A stretch of DNA of 64,000 bases, taken from assembly GCA_020635205.1 (NCBI GenBank), contig JACKAE010000003.1, forward strand, positions 744,001 through 808,000, read 5' to 3'. Made by a program: the position numbers and the translations under genes. This document shows positions 16,624 to 25,446 of the stretch, one piece after another; position 1 is the stretch's first letter, and each line of letters starts with the position of its first letter. The DNA is from Ignavibacteria bacterium. Lineage in GTDB: Bacteria > Bacteroidota > Ignavibacteria > OLB7. Below the pieces are notes generated by a model. The model did no database searches. It saw only the letters and a program-made list of their open reading frames with translations, and was not told the DNA's origin.

Positions 16624-17325
16624 TCAATCACTACTGATGGGTGCTTGCTTCATCAAGATAAAGTGTTGTACCGCCCCGCCAAGTGCTCCCCCGAGCAAAG
16701 GTCCAATCCAGTAGACTGCAACGTTCTCCCACATGCCAGATGCCAGTGCTGGACCGAAGTGGCGAGCCGGATTTAGTGCCCCCCCCGTCATTGGACCAAT
16801 TGCCATAATCCCGAGGGTTACAGTTAAGCCAATAGCGAAGGGAAAGACTGACTTTGGAGCGCGCTCGCTAACGGCAGTGCCGAAGACAACGAAAACCAGA
16901 AAGAATGTGGCCACAGCCTCCAAAAGAATACCGGAGAGCATTTCAACACCACTCAATTGTGGTGTGCCACCGGCAACCAATCCCTTAGCTCCTTCTGCCG
17001 ATGCGCTTGCAAGGACTGACCCATCAAGGATTCCAAGCAAAAGGAATCCAGCAACTGCTGCCCCGACAAGTTGAGCACCCCAGTAGAGAACAGCGGTCGC
17101 CGGTTTCATTCTCCCCGTAACAACAAACCCGAACGTGACAGCAGGGTTAATGTGCGCACCGGAGACCGATCCTACGGCTGCTACCATCACGGCAATTGTT
17201 AGTCCGTGTGCCAGTGCAACAGTCACCAGACTATCCCCAGCGGCTGCAATAGAGAGGACACCGACAAAGCAGAGAGCAAACGTAGCAATCGCCTCAGCAG
17301 TGAATACCTGAATAGAATTTGACAT
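16624..17325 (-). CDS. MIP family channel (aquaporin-like)
   Basis: A 233-residue membrane channel with six transmembrane helices and both half-helix motifs: SGAHINPAVTFG with N60-P61-A62 and GGALNPARHFGPA with N185-P186-A187. The arginine of the selectivity filter (R188) is present, but the histidine typical of water-specific AqpZ in helix 5 is replaced in AIGLTVTLGIM, and glycerol-facilitator NPARD is not seen (NPARH). Water, small neutral solutes or gases are all possible. GGGAGAGATCA before the ATG at 17325 is a good ribosome site. It is a single-gene unit ended by the stem at 16548-16579. Confidence 0.92.
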   Translation of the reverse strand: MSNSIQVFTAEAIATFALCFVGVLSIAAAGDSLVTVALAHGLTIAVMVAAVGSVSGAHINPAVTFGFVVTGRMKPATAVLYWGAQLVGAAVAGFLLLGILDGSVLASASAEGAKGLVAGGTPQLSGVEMLSGILLEAVATFFLVFVVFGTAVSERAPKSVFPFAIGLTVTLGIMAIGPMTGGALNPARHFGPALASGMWENVAVYWIGPLLGGALGGAVQHFILMKQAPISSD

Positions 17326-17612
17326 TGATCTCTCCCGGAATTGTTAGTAGATACGGCTACATACCGTGCAAGCGCACGCTGGGAAGGAAATTACAAGTTG
17401 CCGTGTGATTATACCAACGGGAGGAGAGAAGTGGAGAGATATTACTCTTCGATTTCGAAGTTCACTTTTGTGTAGACATCTTCAACCCGTAGCCCTACAC
17501 CAAATAGCCAACCTGGACTTTCTCCCCTACACGACTAAATCTCTCAAGTCAAATTTGAGTTCGTGATCGAAAGAATTTATCCCTTTGTGCTCAACGCAGT
17601 AGGCAGAAGTAC
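17326..17612. other. intergenic spacer without recognised features
   Basis: These 287 bases between purK and the aquaporin gene carry no convincing frame, RNA or strong hairpin. Confidence 0.6.
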
Positions 17613-18806
17613 TTATCGACCGTTAGTGGGAATGCGTTGGTTGGCAGCCGAGGCAAAGAGCAACCGTTTTTCTCCCTCCTCTGCCATCCGCACAGCCTCT
17701 TCTGGGGATTCAGCGAGGGCTGTGATGTGTCCCATCTTCCTCCCCTTTCGTGAACTCTGTTTGCCGTAGATGTGAAGGTGAAGTCCGGGATGGCTGAGAA
17801 CATCTCGATAGTTTTCAACAGCTCCACTCCCATCCTCTCTGCCGAGGATATTCACCATCGCCACGCCGGGTGCACGCAAGCTGGTGTCACCTAATGGCCA
17901 CCCCATTACCGCACGGATGTGATTCTCGAACTGGCTTGTGATACACCCTTCGATTGTGTAGTGTCCGCTGTTGTGAGGACGTGGGGCAAGCTCGTTTATC
18001 AGAACCTGTTCGTCGGCAGTGACAAACAACTCGACACCGAAGATACCCACACCCTCGATTGCCTCGATTGCTTGCTGAGCATAGTTGCGAGCTTTTGCCG
18101 CAACTTCTTCAGATACCCGCGCCGGTGCAGTAACGGTATGGCAGATATGATTTTTCTGCACCGTCTCCACAACCGGATAGAGAGCGATCTCTCCACTCAC
18201 ACCCCGTGTAACCATCAAGGCGAGTTCTTTCGTAAAGTGAACGAAGGCTTCGCAGTAGAGTGCATTCCGAAGCGCCCCCCCAGTAATCTTCTCCCACCCA
18301 TCAACGATCTCCTCCCGACTCCGAATTGTTGCGTTCCCATAGCCATCATATCCACCCCGGCGACTCTTCAACACGAAGGGATAGCCAAACTCTTCGCCGA
18401 ATGTTGCAGCTTCATCTGGAGTAGAAACGGCTCGGAAGGGAGCAACCGGGATACCGGCCTCCTCCACTGTCTGCTTCTGCGTCAGCTTGTCTTGGATTTT
18501 TCCAACAGATCGAGAAGAGGGATAGAGAACTCCTCCAGCCTCTTCAACTACTGCAAGATCACCTTCGTTGATAAATTCGCTTTCGAGCGTCACCACACCG
18601 CACTCGGCAGCAAAACTCTGGAGAAGCTCATGATCGGAGGGATCACCCACCACCTCTTTCTGCGCAATACTTCCTGCTGGCGAATTTGGGAAACGCTCCA
18701 TGATGTGAACGCGCACCCCAAGCTGAAAGGCAGCTATAGCCGTCATCCGTGCAAGCTGACCGCCACCGAGAATTCCGAGAGTCGGGAAAGAAGAAAAATC
18801 GTTCAT
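17613..18806 (-). CDS. purK: 5-(carboxyamino)imidazole ribonucleotide synthase
   Basis: A 397-residue ATP-grasp enzyme that uses ATP and bicarbonate to convert AIR to N5-CAIR in purine synthesis. The N-terminal block LGILGGGQLARMTAIAA is diagnostic; the ATP-grasp part has PFVLKSRRGGYDGYGN, then ELFVTADEQVLINELAPRPHNSGH carrying the metal-binding glutamates. The C-terminus LHIYGKQSSRKGRKMGHITA is typical. The partner purE is not in the window; purS and purQ lie at 35 kb as a separate unit. Confidence 0.95.
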   Translation of the reverse strand: MNDFSSFPTLGILGGGQLARMTAIAAFQLGVRVHIMERFPNSPAGSIAQKEVVGDPSDHELLQSFAAECGVVTLESEFINEGDLAVVEEAGGVLYPSSRSVGKIQDKLTQKQTVEEAGIPVAPFRAVSTPDEAATFGEEFGYPFVLKSRRGGYDGYGNATIRSREEIVDGWEKITGGALRNALYCEAFVHFTKELALMVTRGVSGEIALYPVVETVQKNHICHTVTAPARVSEEVAAKARNYAQQAIEAIEGVGIFGVELFVTADEQVLINELAPRPHNSGHYTIEGCITSQFENHIRAVMGWPLGDTSLRAPGVAMVNILGREDGSGAVENYRDVLSHPGLHLHIYGKQSSRKGRKMGHITALAESPEEAVRMAEEGEKRLLFASAANQRIPTNGR

Positions 18807-18926
18807 GGTGAGAAACTACGAAGAGCAGAGCGTTTGGATCGTTGCGATGGTTTGCAGAGTGGAGATATACCTGATTCAATCAACCATAGTAATCACCCCA
18901 CACCCACCGAATACCTCTCTCTCACA

Positions 18927-19523
18927 TTATTCTCCCCCAATACCAGGAAGTTCACCGGCAGCAAGAAGTTTCGGCAGACTTTGGGGAAGCGGGGTATACT
19001 CATCTATCTCTCTTCCCTCGAACAAATCACGTTCCATCCAAAGCACATCGTGCCACCGTCCCAGCTTGTAGCCAGCATGGCGGTGCACTCCAATTTCACT
19101 AAACCCTGCCCCACTGTGCAAGGCAACACTTGCAGGATTGGGAACAGTAATTAGTGCGTAGACATTCCGGTATCCTTGATACCGCAGAATGGAAATCAAC
19201 TTCTGATAGAGAGCAGAGGCAATCCCTTGTTGACGATAATTTGCACCAACGTAGACTGTCGCTTCTGCTGACCACGCATAGGCAGCCCGCACTCGGTGAG
19301 GTACGGCATAGGCATATCCTGCAATACGCCCCTCCTTCTCAGCTACAAGCCACGGGAGTTTTTCCAACGTTTGTTCAATCCGTCCCCTGAAGCTCCGCAC
19401 CTCTGGCAGGTGCTCCTCAAACGAGATGCCGGTATTCTCGACAACTGGCGCGTAGATTGCCAACATTTTTTCGGCATCGTCTGGTAGAGCAAGCCGGATA
19501 CGCAATGAGTCTTGACCGTCCAT
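18927..19523 (-). CDS. GNAT N-acetyltransferase, phosphinothricin acetyltransferase-like
   Basis: A GNAT fold acetyltransferase of the Pat/Bar/ArsN1-like subgroup. The acetyl-CoA loop is YRQQGIASALYQKL, and the C-terminal block VALHSGAGFSEIGVHRHAGYKLGRWHDVLWMER is characteristic of this subgroup. Members acetylate small amines such as phosphinothricin or methionine sulfone; the real substrate is unknown. I place the start at ATG 19523 (MDGQDSLRIR) because AGGA lies about seven bases upstream; the frame extends to ATG 19538. A C-terminal extension of some 25 residues follows the normal end of the domain. Confidence 0.88.
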   Translation of the reverse strand: MDGQDSLRIRLALPDDAEKMLAIYAPVVENTGISFEEHLPEVRSFRGRIEQTLEKLPWLVAEKEGRIAGYAYAVPHRVRAAYAWSAEATVYVGANYRQQGIASALYQKLISILRYQGYRNVYALITVPNPASVALHSGAGFSEIGVHRHAGYKLGRWHDVLWMERDLFEGREIDEYTPLPQSLPKLLAAGELPGIGGE

Positions 19524-19538
19524 AACGTCCTGGATCAA

Positions 19539-19896
19539 ATTTGAGTTACTGTTGTGTGGAATGCCTGGTTCGCTTATCGTTGAGCCTTCGCTTATGAGCT
19601 TCGGAAAAGAATGATGGAAGATATTTAGGAAGAATCGTTCAACAATGCACTTTTACTCTGTAACTGCATTCCTTCTTTGGGTAGAAGAAGTTCTCAAGCG
19701 TAATATCGAAAAGTGCCCAGTTACAGAGAACGGAGATAGATAAATTTTTATCGAGAATCTTTCTGCTGTTAGCAATCACGAACAACTCATTCTCTCCTCT
19801 TGCCTAACGCATTCCTTCTCCGTAATATGAACGCTGTCAGTATGTGGAGTCCGCCCAGATTCCACACAGTCATTTTTTGAAGATAGCATAGTAACT
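19539..19896. other. divergent intergenic region
   Basis: This 358-base stretch separates the acetyltransferase and the giant exported protein and must hold both promoters. An 11-base inverted repeat is seen, CTCTGTAACTG (19656-19666) and CAGTTACAGAG (19718-19728), 51 bases apart; the word GCACTTTT and its complement also occur next to these arms in swapped order. No T-run follows, so it is more likely a regulatory or relic structure than a terminator. Confidence 0.5.
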
Positions 19897-22800
19897 ATGA
19901 GAGATGCCACCCGTTTGCTTGCTCTGCTTCTGCTACTGTCTACAATAGCTGTTGAAGCAATCGCACAACCGCAGATCGCCTACATCATCCCCGACATTGG
20001 AGTGGAGGGGATGAACACCTATGTGGAAATCATTGCACCGGTTACGGCTATCGGAACGTTCTTGCCGAGTACGGGGGATGAAACAATCTACTCTCCCCAG
20101 ACAATCTCTATCAAATTTCTCAACCCGCTCGACTCCGACCGCGTTGTTGTCTCCCCCTGCGTGGTTAGTTGGGAAGGACGACTTATCTCTTGTCAATTCT
20201 TTGTAAAACCGGGAGCACCAACCGGAGCAATCCCTTTTCGCGTTGTTGTGGATGGACGTGAATCGAACGTTGACACCTTCTTCGTTGTGCAAGCGCAAAC
20301 ATTTGGCGTGAAGAGTGGCGGAGGCGTTATCGGAAGTGGTGGCGGGTGGGGGCGACGCTCGAAGCGAGGAGCGATGATTGTCGACAGTCTTATCCTTCGA
20401 GGGGGCGTCTACTCTATCGACGTGGCAACCGACCCAGACCCAAGTACTCCCGGTCGGCAGGGATTTCTCCCAGCTATTATTTTGAGCAAGGGACCCGTTC
20501 GGATAGAGGCTGGTGCAGTTCTCGACGCCAGCGCCAACGGAAAGGATGGAGGACCGGGGGGAGGTGGAGGAGGTGGATATGGTTCTGGAGGTAAACTGTT
20601 GGATATCTTTTCAATCGCCGGAGAGCGGAACACTCCACTCGGTTTCGGATATGCCGGAGGAAAGAGTAATGTAACCGCAGCCCCCTCGCCAGCAACAAGT
20701 TTTGGTGATGGGACGGGAGCAAGTTCACGTAGCCTGAATGGTGTGGAGGCAAGCAATGGATTTTCCCCAGGATTTCCAACAATTCGAGGATACGCGGCAG
20801 CACCTGGCCATCCTTTTGACCGTGACGGACGGAGCGGGGGAGCCTCTGCTATCGTTGTTAACCCTACAACAATCTCGTTTGGACAGTATTACGGAGGAGG
20901 AGGGAACGCACAAAAAGGGCAGAGTTCATTTCCATCGACCGAAGATTATCTAAACGGGCAAATTATCGGCAATCGGCAAGGGGTTCCCTTGCACGGCGGT
21001 GGTGGTGGAAGCAGCGGTGGCCCTCAGGATAGTGTGGGAGCAGGTGGTGGTGGTGGACTGGCCATCTATTCACAGCTCGGCGCGACTCTGCTTGGCATCC
21101 GCGCAAACGGAGCCAATGGTGCGAATGGTTGTGCCAATTGTGGTGCAGCCAGTGGGAACGCCGCCGCTGGCGGAGCTGGGGGAAGCATTGTAGTTGGAGG
21201 AAAACTTGGCCTCACTATCGGGAATGTGCAAGTAGAAGGAGGCTCTCCAGGGACATCAGCCGCACCAGCCACAAGCACTGGAACAGAATCTGGCTCGGGA
21301 GGTGCAGGCCGATTCCGCCACGATGGTAAAACGGTATCGGGAGTACCAACAGTAACCACCGGAGCCTCTCGCTGGGTTGGTCCAACAATCGACACACTTA
21401 CACTGGTCACTTCCCCCCTGTTTAACGTCTCTGGAACAGGTCTTCCCGGAGCAGATATTCAGGTTTACGTTCGGGGTGAAGATACTCCGTGGGATGTCTC
21501 GCGGAACTATCGGACAGCCGTTCGCCCAGACAGCACCTGGAGTGTTGAGGTCGGCTTCCCATCCACCGACTCGCTTCTCTACCTCTTCGCAGTGCAAACA
21601 ACTACCGACACGGAGCGGGACCAAACAGATGAGTGGACCCGCATTCCCTCCCACGTCTTCTCACAGTCGGCAGCAAATATCATTCGATACCAACCATCAC
21701 CGAATCTGGTTGCTCCGAAAGATTTCTGGACAGATACGATTCTCTGCGAAAGGTTCTTCTTTAACACTATCCTTATTCGCAACACTGGAACTGCACCGTT
21801 AGAGTTCCAAAATGTCCGGATTATCGGCTCAGGCACATCCTATCTGACTGTGACACGGTTCCCCTTAAGCATTCCTCCCGGGGGGATAGACTCGATTATT
21901 ATCTACTATACTGGAACAACTGTTCCAGGAGTCAACACAGCAGCACTGGAAATTCTTTCGAACGATTTACAGCCGGAGAAGTCTCCATGGATAACACGAA
22001 TACACCTCTTTAACGCAACGAAATCTTATCTCGACCCCGACCCGGACACCCCTCCAACTATCGACTTCGGTATTGTCCGGGTAAACTCCGCGTTGAAGAG
22101 ACAGGTGATTATTCGCAATCTTAATACTGTTGTCAGCACCAATGTTCTCGTCGACTCTCTCTGGATAAAACCACCCACTGTCGGAATTAAAACCACATCG
22201 CGAAGTATACCAAAGGATACCCCTATTCCACCAGGTGATTCACTCGTAATAGGAGTAGAGTACTTGCCAACACAGGCTGAAGAGTTGAGCGGGATCTCCC
22301 TCTGCGCTCGGATAACACAACCTTGCTTCGGCACAATCTGCTGGCCTTTAGTTGGCAAAGCTGTTGAGTCAACAATTAGGACTTTTCCAGACAAGCTGGA
22401 GATGCAAGCCCCAGCCTGCCCTTCTCCCAATCCAATCTTCGACACATTAATGCTTACGAATGAGGGGAGTGCGACAATTATTCTGCTGAGTATAGAGCCT
22501 ACGCCGAAGCCCCCCTTTGACGTTGTGGAACCGACCAAGAATTCTTTTCCCATTCTTATTCAGGGTGATTCCAGCAAGCGCGTTATCGTAAGCTACACTC
22601 CGGTGCTCGGCACTCCTCCACCTGGACTTCTCACTATCAAGACAAACAACGCATCTTTGGGCAACATCGAACTCAACATCAACGTGGAGCAAGACGAAGC
22701 CGAGATGCGCGTTTCGACAGATTCGATTTCGTTGACCTCTACGTGCCCGAACCTTCTCAGCAAGACGGATGTTCTCTTTGAGAATACAGGATCGGTACTG

Positions 22801-24672
22801 ATAGATGTGACCCCGGCCTTTGCTTCTACGGCCAACAGAAAGTTTGGCATCCCCCTGGGGTCGTTCCAGATCCCCCCCGGAGGATCGGCTCTGCGAGAGA
22901 TTAGTTTCAACTCAGCCACAAAGGGGGTATTCTACGATACCCTCTTCATCACTGCCGAACCGTGTGGGCTGCGTGACACTATTATCTTGCGAGGAGAAGT
23001 GACCGGAGCAGAGTATACGGTTAGTCCCGACCCAATCTTCTTCAACAATGCGCCGGTAGGGGCAGTAACGCAACTTGCTGCTCAGGTAACGAACGACGGA
23101 GCAACTCCGATGCGGATCACTGGAGCACGAGTAATTCCATCAACGCTCGGCATCTCGGTCTCTGCGTTCGAGAGCTTTCCGAAGGATGTCAACCCGACAG
23201 CTCAGACCAGCATTAGCGTTGAGTTCTTGCCGACAACTCTCGGATCGATTCCTCCCGGCACGATTCTCGAAATTTATCTCGACCTCCCCTGCAAGGATAC
23301 AATCCGCGTTGTTGTTGGGGGAGAAGCAGTTGACGCAGACCTTGTGATTCAACCGGGGAGTCTCGACTTTGGGGGTGTCCTCTACTGTCTTACCGAGACC
23401 GATACGGTCTGGGCAAAGAACACTGCCGCGGGGACCATTGGTATCAGGAGTATTTCTGTTGCCCCTCCGAACCTTGGCTTCTCCGCAGTTCTCGACGATC
23501 CTTCGGTTCCTTTTGTCACGTTTGGCGACTCAATTGCTATCCTGATTACGTTTGCGCCAACAACAGCCCCAGATGGATTGAAGAACGCTCTGGTAAAAGT
23601 AGAGACCGACAACCCTGAAATCGGAACGATCGACCTTCCAGTGCAGGGTGTTCGCCAAACGCAGTCGCTCCAAATGGCTGGGGGAGCTTTCGGACTGACA
23701 TTTCCCGGCGGCACAAGCCAGCAGACCTTTACTATCACAAACAATGGGACGGGAACCGTACCAATCATCAACTTAGTTCTCCCCCCACCCTTCCGCGTAG
23801 TTGCTACACGCCCTCCGCTACCCCGCTCCTTGGCTCCGAACGCCACGATGGAAGTAGATATAGAGTTTGCACCAGCGGCAGCCCTAACATATACCGACAG
23901 CATTTTCGTTGAGGCTGAAGGATTAACTCCATGCGATTCGCTCTACCTGCCGATTACGGCAACAGGGGAGGCAGTAATTACTGGGGAAACATTCTGGGAA
24001 GATGTGGCTGGAGAACCGGGTGAGGTTATCATGCTCCCACTGAAGTTGAAAACGAACCTTTTTGGAGCAGGCGTTCTCAGTTACTCTGTGGATGTAAACT
24101 TCAACAAGACAATGCTGCTACCACAACGGGTGGTGTTGCAGGGAACTCTCTCGCAGAAGTGGAATGTTACGTCAACAGAAGTTGATACTGGCTCGATTGT
24201 TTTTACTGTAGTTGGGTCAACTCCACTCAGCGACACCGGAACTCTCGCTTACGTGGAGGCACTGGTTCTACTCGGGAACGACATAACCACTCCCCTCACC
24301 TCTTCGACAAAGAGTCAGTTCACAACTGGCGGAGCACGAATCTCCGTGACTCCCGGGCTTTTCACCCTTAAAGGATATTGCGCTGTTGGTGGGAATCGAT
24401 TAGTGCAGATCACCGGAAACTTCGGTATCAAAGCAGTTGCACCAAACCCAACGCAGGAGAGAATTGCTGTAGAGTTTGAATTAGTTGAGGATGGAATGAC
24501 ACGCCTTACGCTCTACGACGCGCTCGGACGTGAGTCCTACCGGTTTGTTAACGAAGCTTTGGAGGCACGTTCCTATCACGTTGAGTCAGAACTCGACCTT
24601 CCTCCAGGAATCTACATCTTAGAGCTTGTGACACCAACGCAGAGAGAGGAAGTACGAGTGATTGTTGAGTAA
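19897..24672 (+). CDS. giant exported choice-of-anchor protein with Gly-rich region, cohesin-like and type IX sorting domains
   Basis: A 1591-residue protein with a signal peptide (LLALLLLLSTIAVEAIAQ). After an IPT/filamin-like start, residues of about 115-480 are very Gly- and Ser-rich with repeated runs such as GGPGGGGGGGYGSGG and GGGGSSGGPQDSVGAGGGG. Residues of about 580-1370 are a chain of ASH-type beta-sandwiches, recognised by recurring phrases such as FENTGSVLIDVTP and FTITNNGTGTVPI. Then a cohesin-like domain follows (GEVIMLPLKLKTNLFGAGVL), and the end (VAPNPTQERIAVEFEL to LPPGIYILELVTPTQREE) is a type IX sorting domain. It is probably a surface or matrix protein. Its role is unknown; the Gly-rich block resembles those of adhesive or structural surface proteins. 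Confidence 0.88.
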   Translation: MRDATRLLALLLLLSTIAVEAIAQPQIAYIIPDIGVEGMNTYVEIIAPVTAIGTFLPSTGDETIYSPQTISIKFLNPLDSDRVVVSPCVVSWEGRLISCQFFVKPGAPTGAIPFRVVVDGRESNVDTFFVVQAQTFGVKSGGGVIGSGGGWGRRSKRGAMIVDSLILRGGVYSIDVATDPDPSTPGRQGFLPAIILSKGPVRIEAGAVLDASANGKDGGPGGGGGGGYGSGGKLLDIFSIAGERNTPLGFGYAGGKSNVTAAPSPATSFGDGTGASSRSLNGVEASNGFSPGFPTIRGYAAAPGHPFDRDGRSGGASAIVVNPTTISFGQYYGGGGNAQKGQSSFPSTEDYLNGQIIGNRQGVPLHGGGGGSSGGPQDSVGAGGGGGLAIYSQLGATLLGIRANGANGANGCANCGAASGNAAAGGAGGSIVVGGKLGLTIGNVQVEGGSPGTSAAPATSTGTESGSGGAGRFRHDGKTVSGVPTVTTGASRWVGPTIDTLTLVTSPLFNVSGTGLPGADIQVYVRGEDTPWDVSRNYRTAVRPDSTWSVEVGFPSTDSLLYLFAVQTTTDTERDQTDEWTRIPSHVFSQSAANIIRYQPSPNLVAPKDFWTDTILCERFFFNTILIRNTGTAPLEFQNVRIIGSGTSYLTVTRFPLSIPPGGIDSIIIYYTGTTVPGVNTAALEILSNDLQPEKSPWITRIHLFNATKSYLDPDPDTPPTIDFGIVRVNSALKRQVIIRNLNTVVSTNVLVDSLWIKPPTVGIKTTSRSIPKDTPIPPGDSLVIGVEYLPTQAEELSGISLCARITQPCFGTICWPLVGKAVESTIRTFPDKLEMQAPACPSPNPIFDTLMLTNEGSATIILLSIEPTPKPPFDVVEPTKNSFPILIQGDSSKRVIVSYTPVLGTPPPGLLTIKTNNASLGNIELNINVEQDEAEMRVSTDSISLTSTCPNLLSKTDVLFENTGSVLIDVTPAFASTANRKFGIPLGSFQIPPGGSALREISFNSATKGVFYDTLFITAEPCGLRDTIILRGEVTGAEYTVSPDPIFFNNAPVGAVTQLAAQVTNDGATPMRITGARVIPSTLGISVSAFESFPKDVNPTAQTSISVEFLPTTLGSIPPGTILEIYLDLPCKDTIRVVVGGEAVDADLVIQPGSLDFGGVLYCLTETDTVWAKNTAAGTIGIRSISVAPPNLGFSAVLDDPSVPFVTFGDSIAILITFAPTTAPDGLKNALVKVETDNPEIGTIDLPVQGVRQTQSLQMAGGAFGLTFPGGTSQQTFTITNNGTGTVPIINLVLPPPFRVVATRPPLPRSLAPNATMEVDIEFAPAAALTYTDSIFVEAEGLTPCDSLYLPITATGEAVITGETFWEDVAGEPGEVIMLPLKLKTNLFGAGVLSYSVDVNFNKTMLLPQRVVLQGTLSQKWNVTSTEVDTGSIVFTVVGSTPLSDTGTLAYVEALVLLGNDITTPLTSSTKSQFTTGGARISVTPGLFTLKGYCAVGGNRLVQITGNFGIKAVAPNPTQERIAVEFELVEDGMTRLTLYDALGRESYRFVNEALEARSYHVESELDLPPGIYILELVTPTQREEVRVIVE

Positions 24673-24745
24673 TGATGTTTACGGAGCAAACTTTTCTGTA
24701 TGAGTAATCGTTACTGCACTCCACAGACAACTAAGCTATATAATC

Positions 24746-24991
24746 ATGATACCGACCACACCTGTATATCAAGAAATTGTTGATTTCCTCGCCGCTGGAA
24801 TGACACCAAGACAACTCATTGCATTTCACCCTTCTACTGAAGCCCAACAGCGTGTTGCAGAATTATTACAACAAGAGAAGGTAGAAGGCCTCTCTGATAT
24901 TGAAGCGGCTGAACTCAACCACTTCATGCACCTTGAGCATCTGTTGCGACTGGCAAAAGCTCGTGCCCGCAAGTTCCTTCAACCTTCCTAA
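24746..24991 (+). CDS. small protein paired with HNH nuclease, 81 residues
   Basis: A small, mostly helical protein starting MIPTTPVYQEIVDFLAAGMT and ending HLEHLLRLAKARARKFLQPS. I recognise the general type as a partner gene that precedes HNH-domain genes in many bacteria, notably cyanobacteria; its function is not established. Its TAA stop shares one base with the ATG of the HNH gene (TAATG), so the two are translationally coupled. The arrangement, a small first gene coupled to a nuclease, is that of a toxin-antitoxin pair, which here is inference only. Confidence 0.82.
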   Translation: MIPTTPVYQEIVDFLAAGMTPRQLIAFHPSTEAQQRVAELLQQEKVEGLSDIEAAELNHFMHLEHLLRLAKARARKFLQPS

Positions 24992-25428
24992 TGAGCGATT
25001 ACATTCCTATCCAGCTACGCCAACTCGTTGCACATCGCGCACATAGTATCTGCGAGTATTGTTTAATTCATGAAGAAGATACCTACTTCGGGTGCCAAGT
25101 AGACCATATTATTAGCATCAAACATGGTGGCAAAACAGTTGCCACAAATCTTGCCTTCGCTTGTACGTTCTGCAATCGATTTAAAGGAAGCGATATAGGA
25201 TCCTTAACTCTCACTTCAGGCACATTTACTCGGTTTTATAACCCTCGCACAGATTCTTGGAAGAATCATTTCAAGCTGGATGGAGTTCGGATAGAACCGC
25301 GAAGCGAAATTGGAGAAGTAACGGAGCGCATTCTTCAGCTAAATGCTGTGGATAGATTGCTTGAACGTAGTATACTTGCGGAGATTGATCGTTTTCCACC
25401 GAAAGGAGCTTTGGATTTTATTGACTGA
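24991..25428 (+). CDS. HNH endonuclease domain protein
   Basis: A 145-residue protein with a zinc-dependent HNH nuclease core: CEYC near residues 21-24, DHIISIKHGGKTVATNLAFAC carrying the catalytic His and the Asn, then CTFCNRFKG. The pairs of cysteines should hold a structural zinc. The C-terminal third (ERILQLNAVDRLLERSILAE) is helical. It is coupled to the 81-residue gene upstream and lies 18 bases before rimO, transcribed in the same direction. Possible roles are defence, toxin or homing-like activity; nothing in the sequence decides. Confidence 0.88.
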   Translation: MSDYIPIQLRQLVAHRAHSICEYCLIHEEDTYFGCQVDHIISIKHGGKTVATNLAFACTFCNRFKGSDIGSLTLTSGTFTRFYNPRTDSWKNHFKLDGVRIEPRSEIGEVTERILQLNAVDRLLERSILAEIDRFPPKGALDFID

Positions 25429-25446
25429 ACAGAAGCGACTACACTG

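Noticed and set aside
16260..16631. Minus-strand open frame of 123 codons over the inverted-repeat element.
   Set aside because: It simply translates the palindromic repeat text, has no ribosome site, and crosses the strong terminator at 16548-16579.
17919..19154. Plus-strand frame of 411 codons opposite purK and the acetyltransferase.
   Set aside because: It is antisense to two clear genes, shows no domain or signal, and has the odd composition of a shadow frame.
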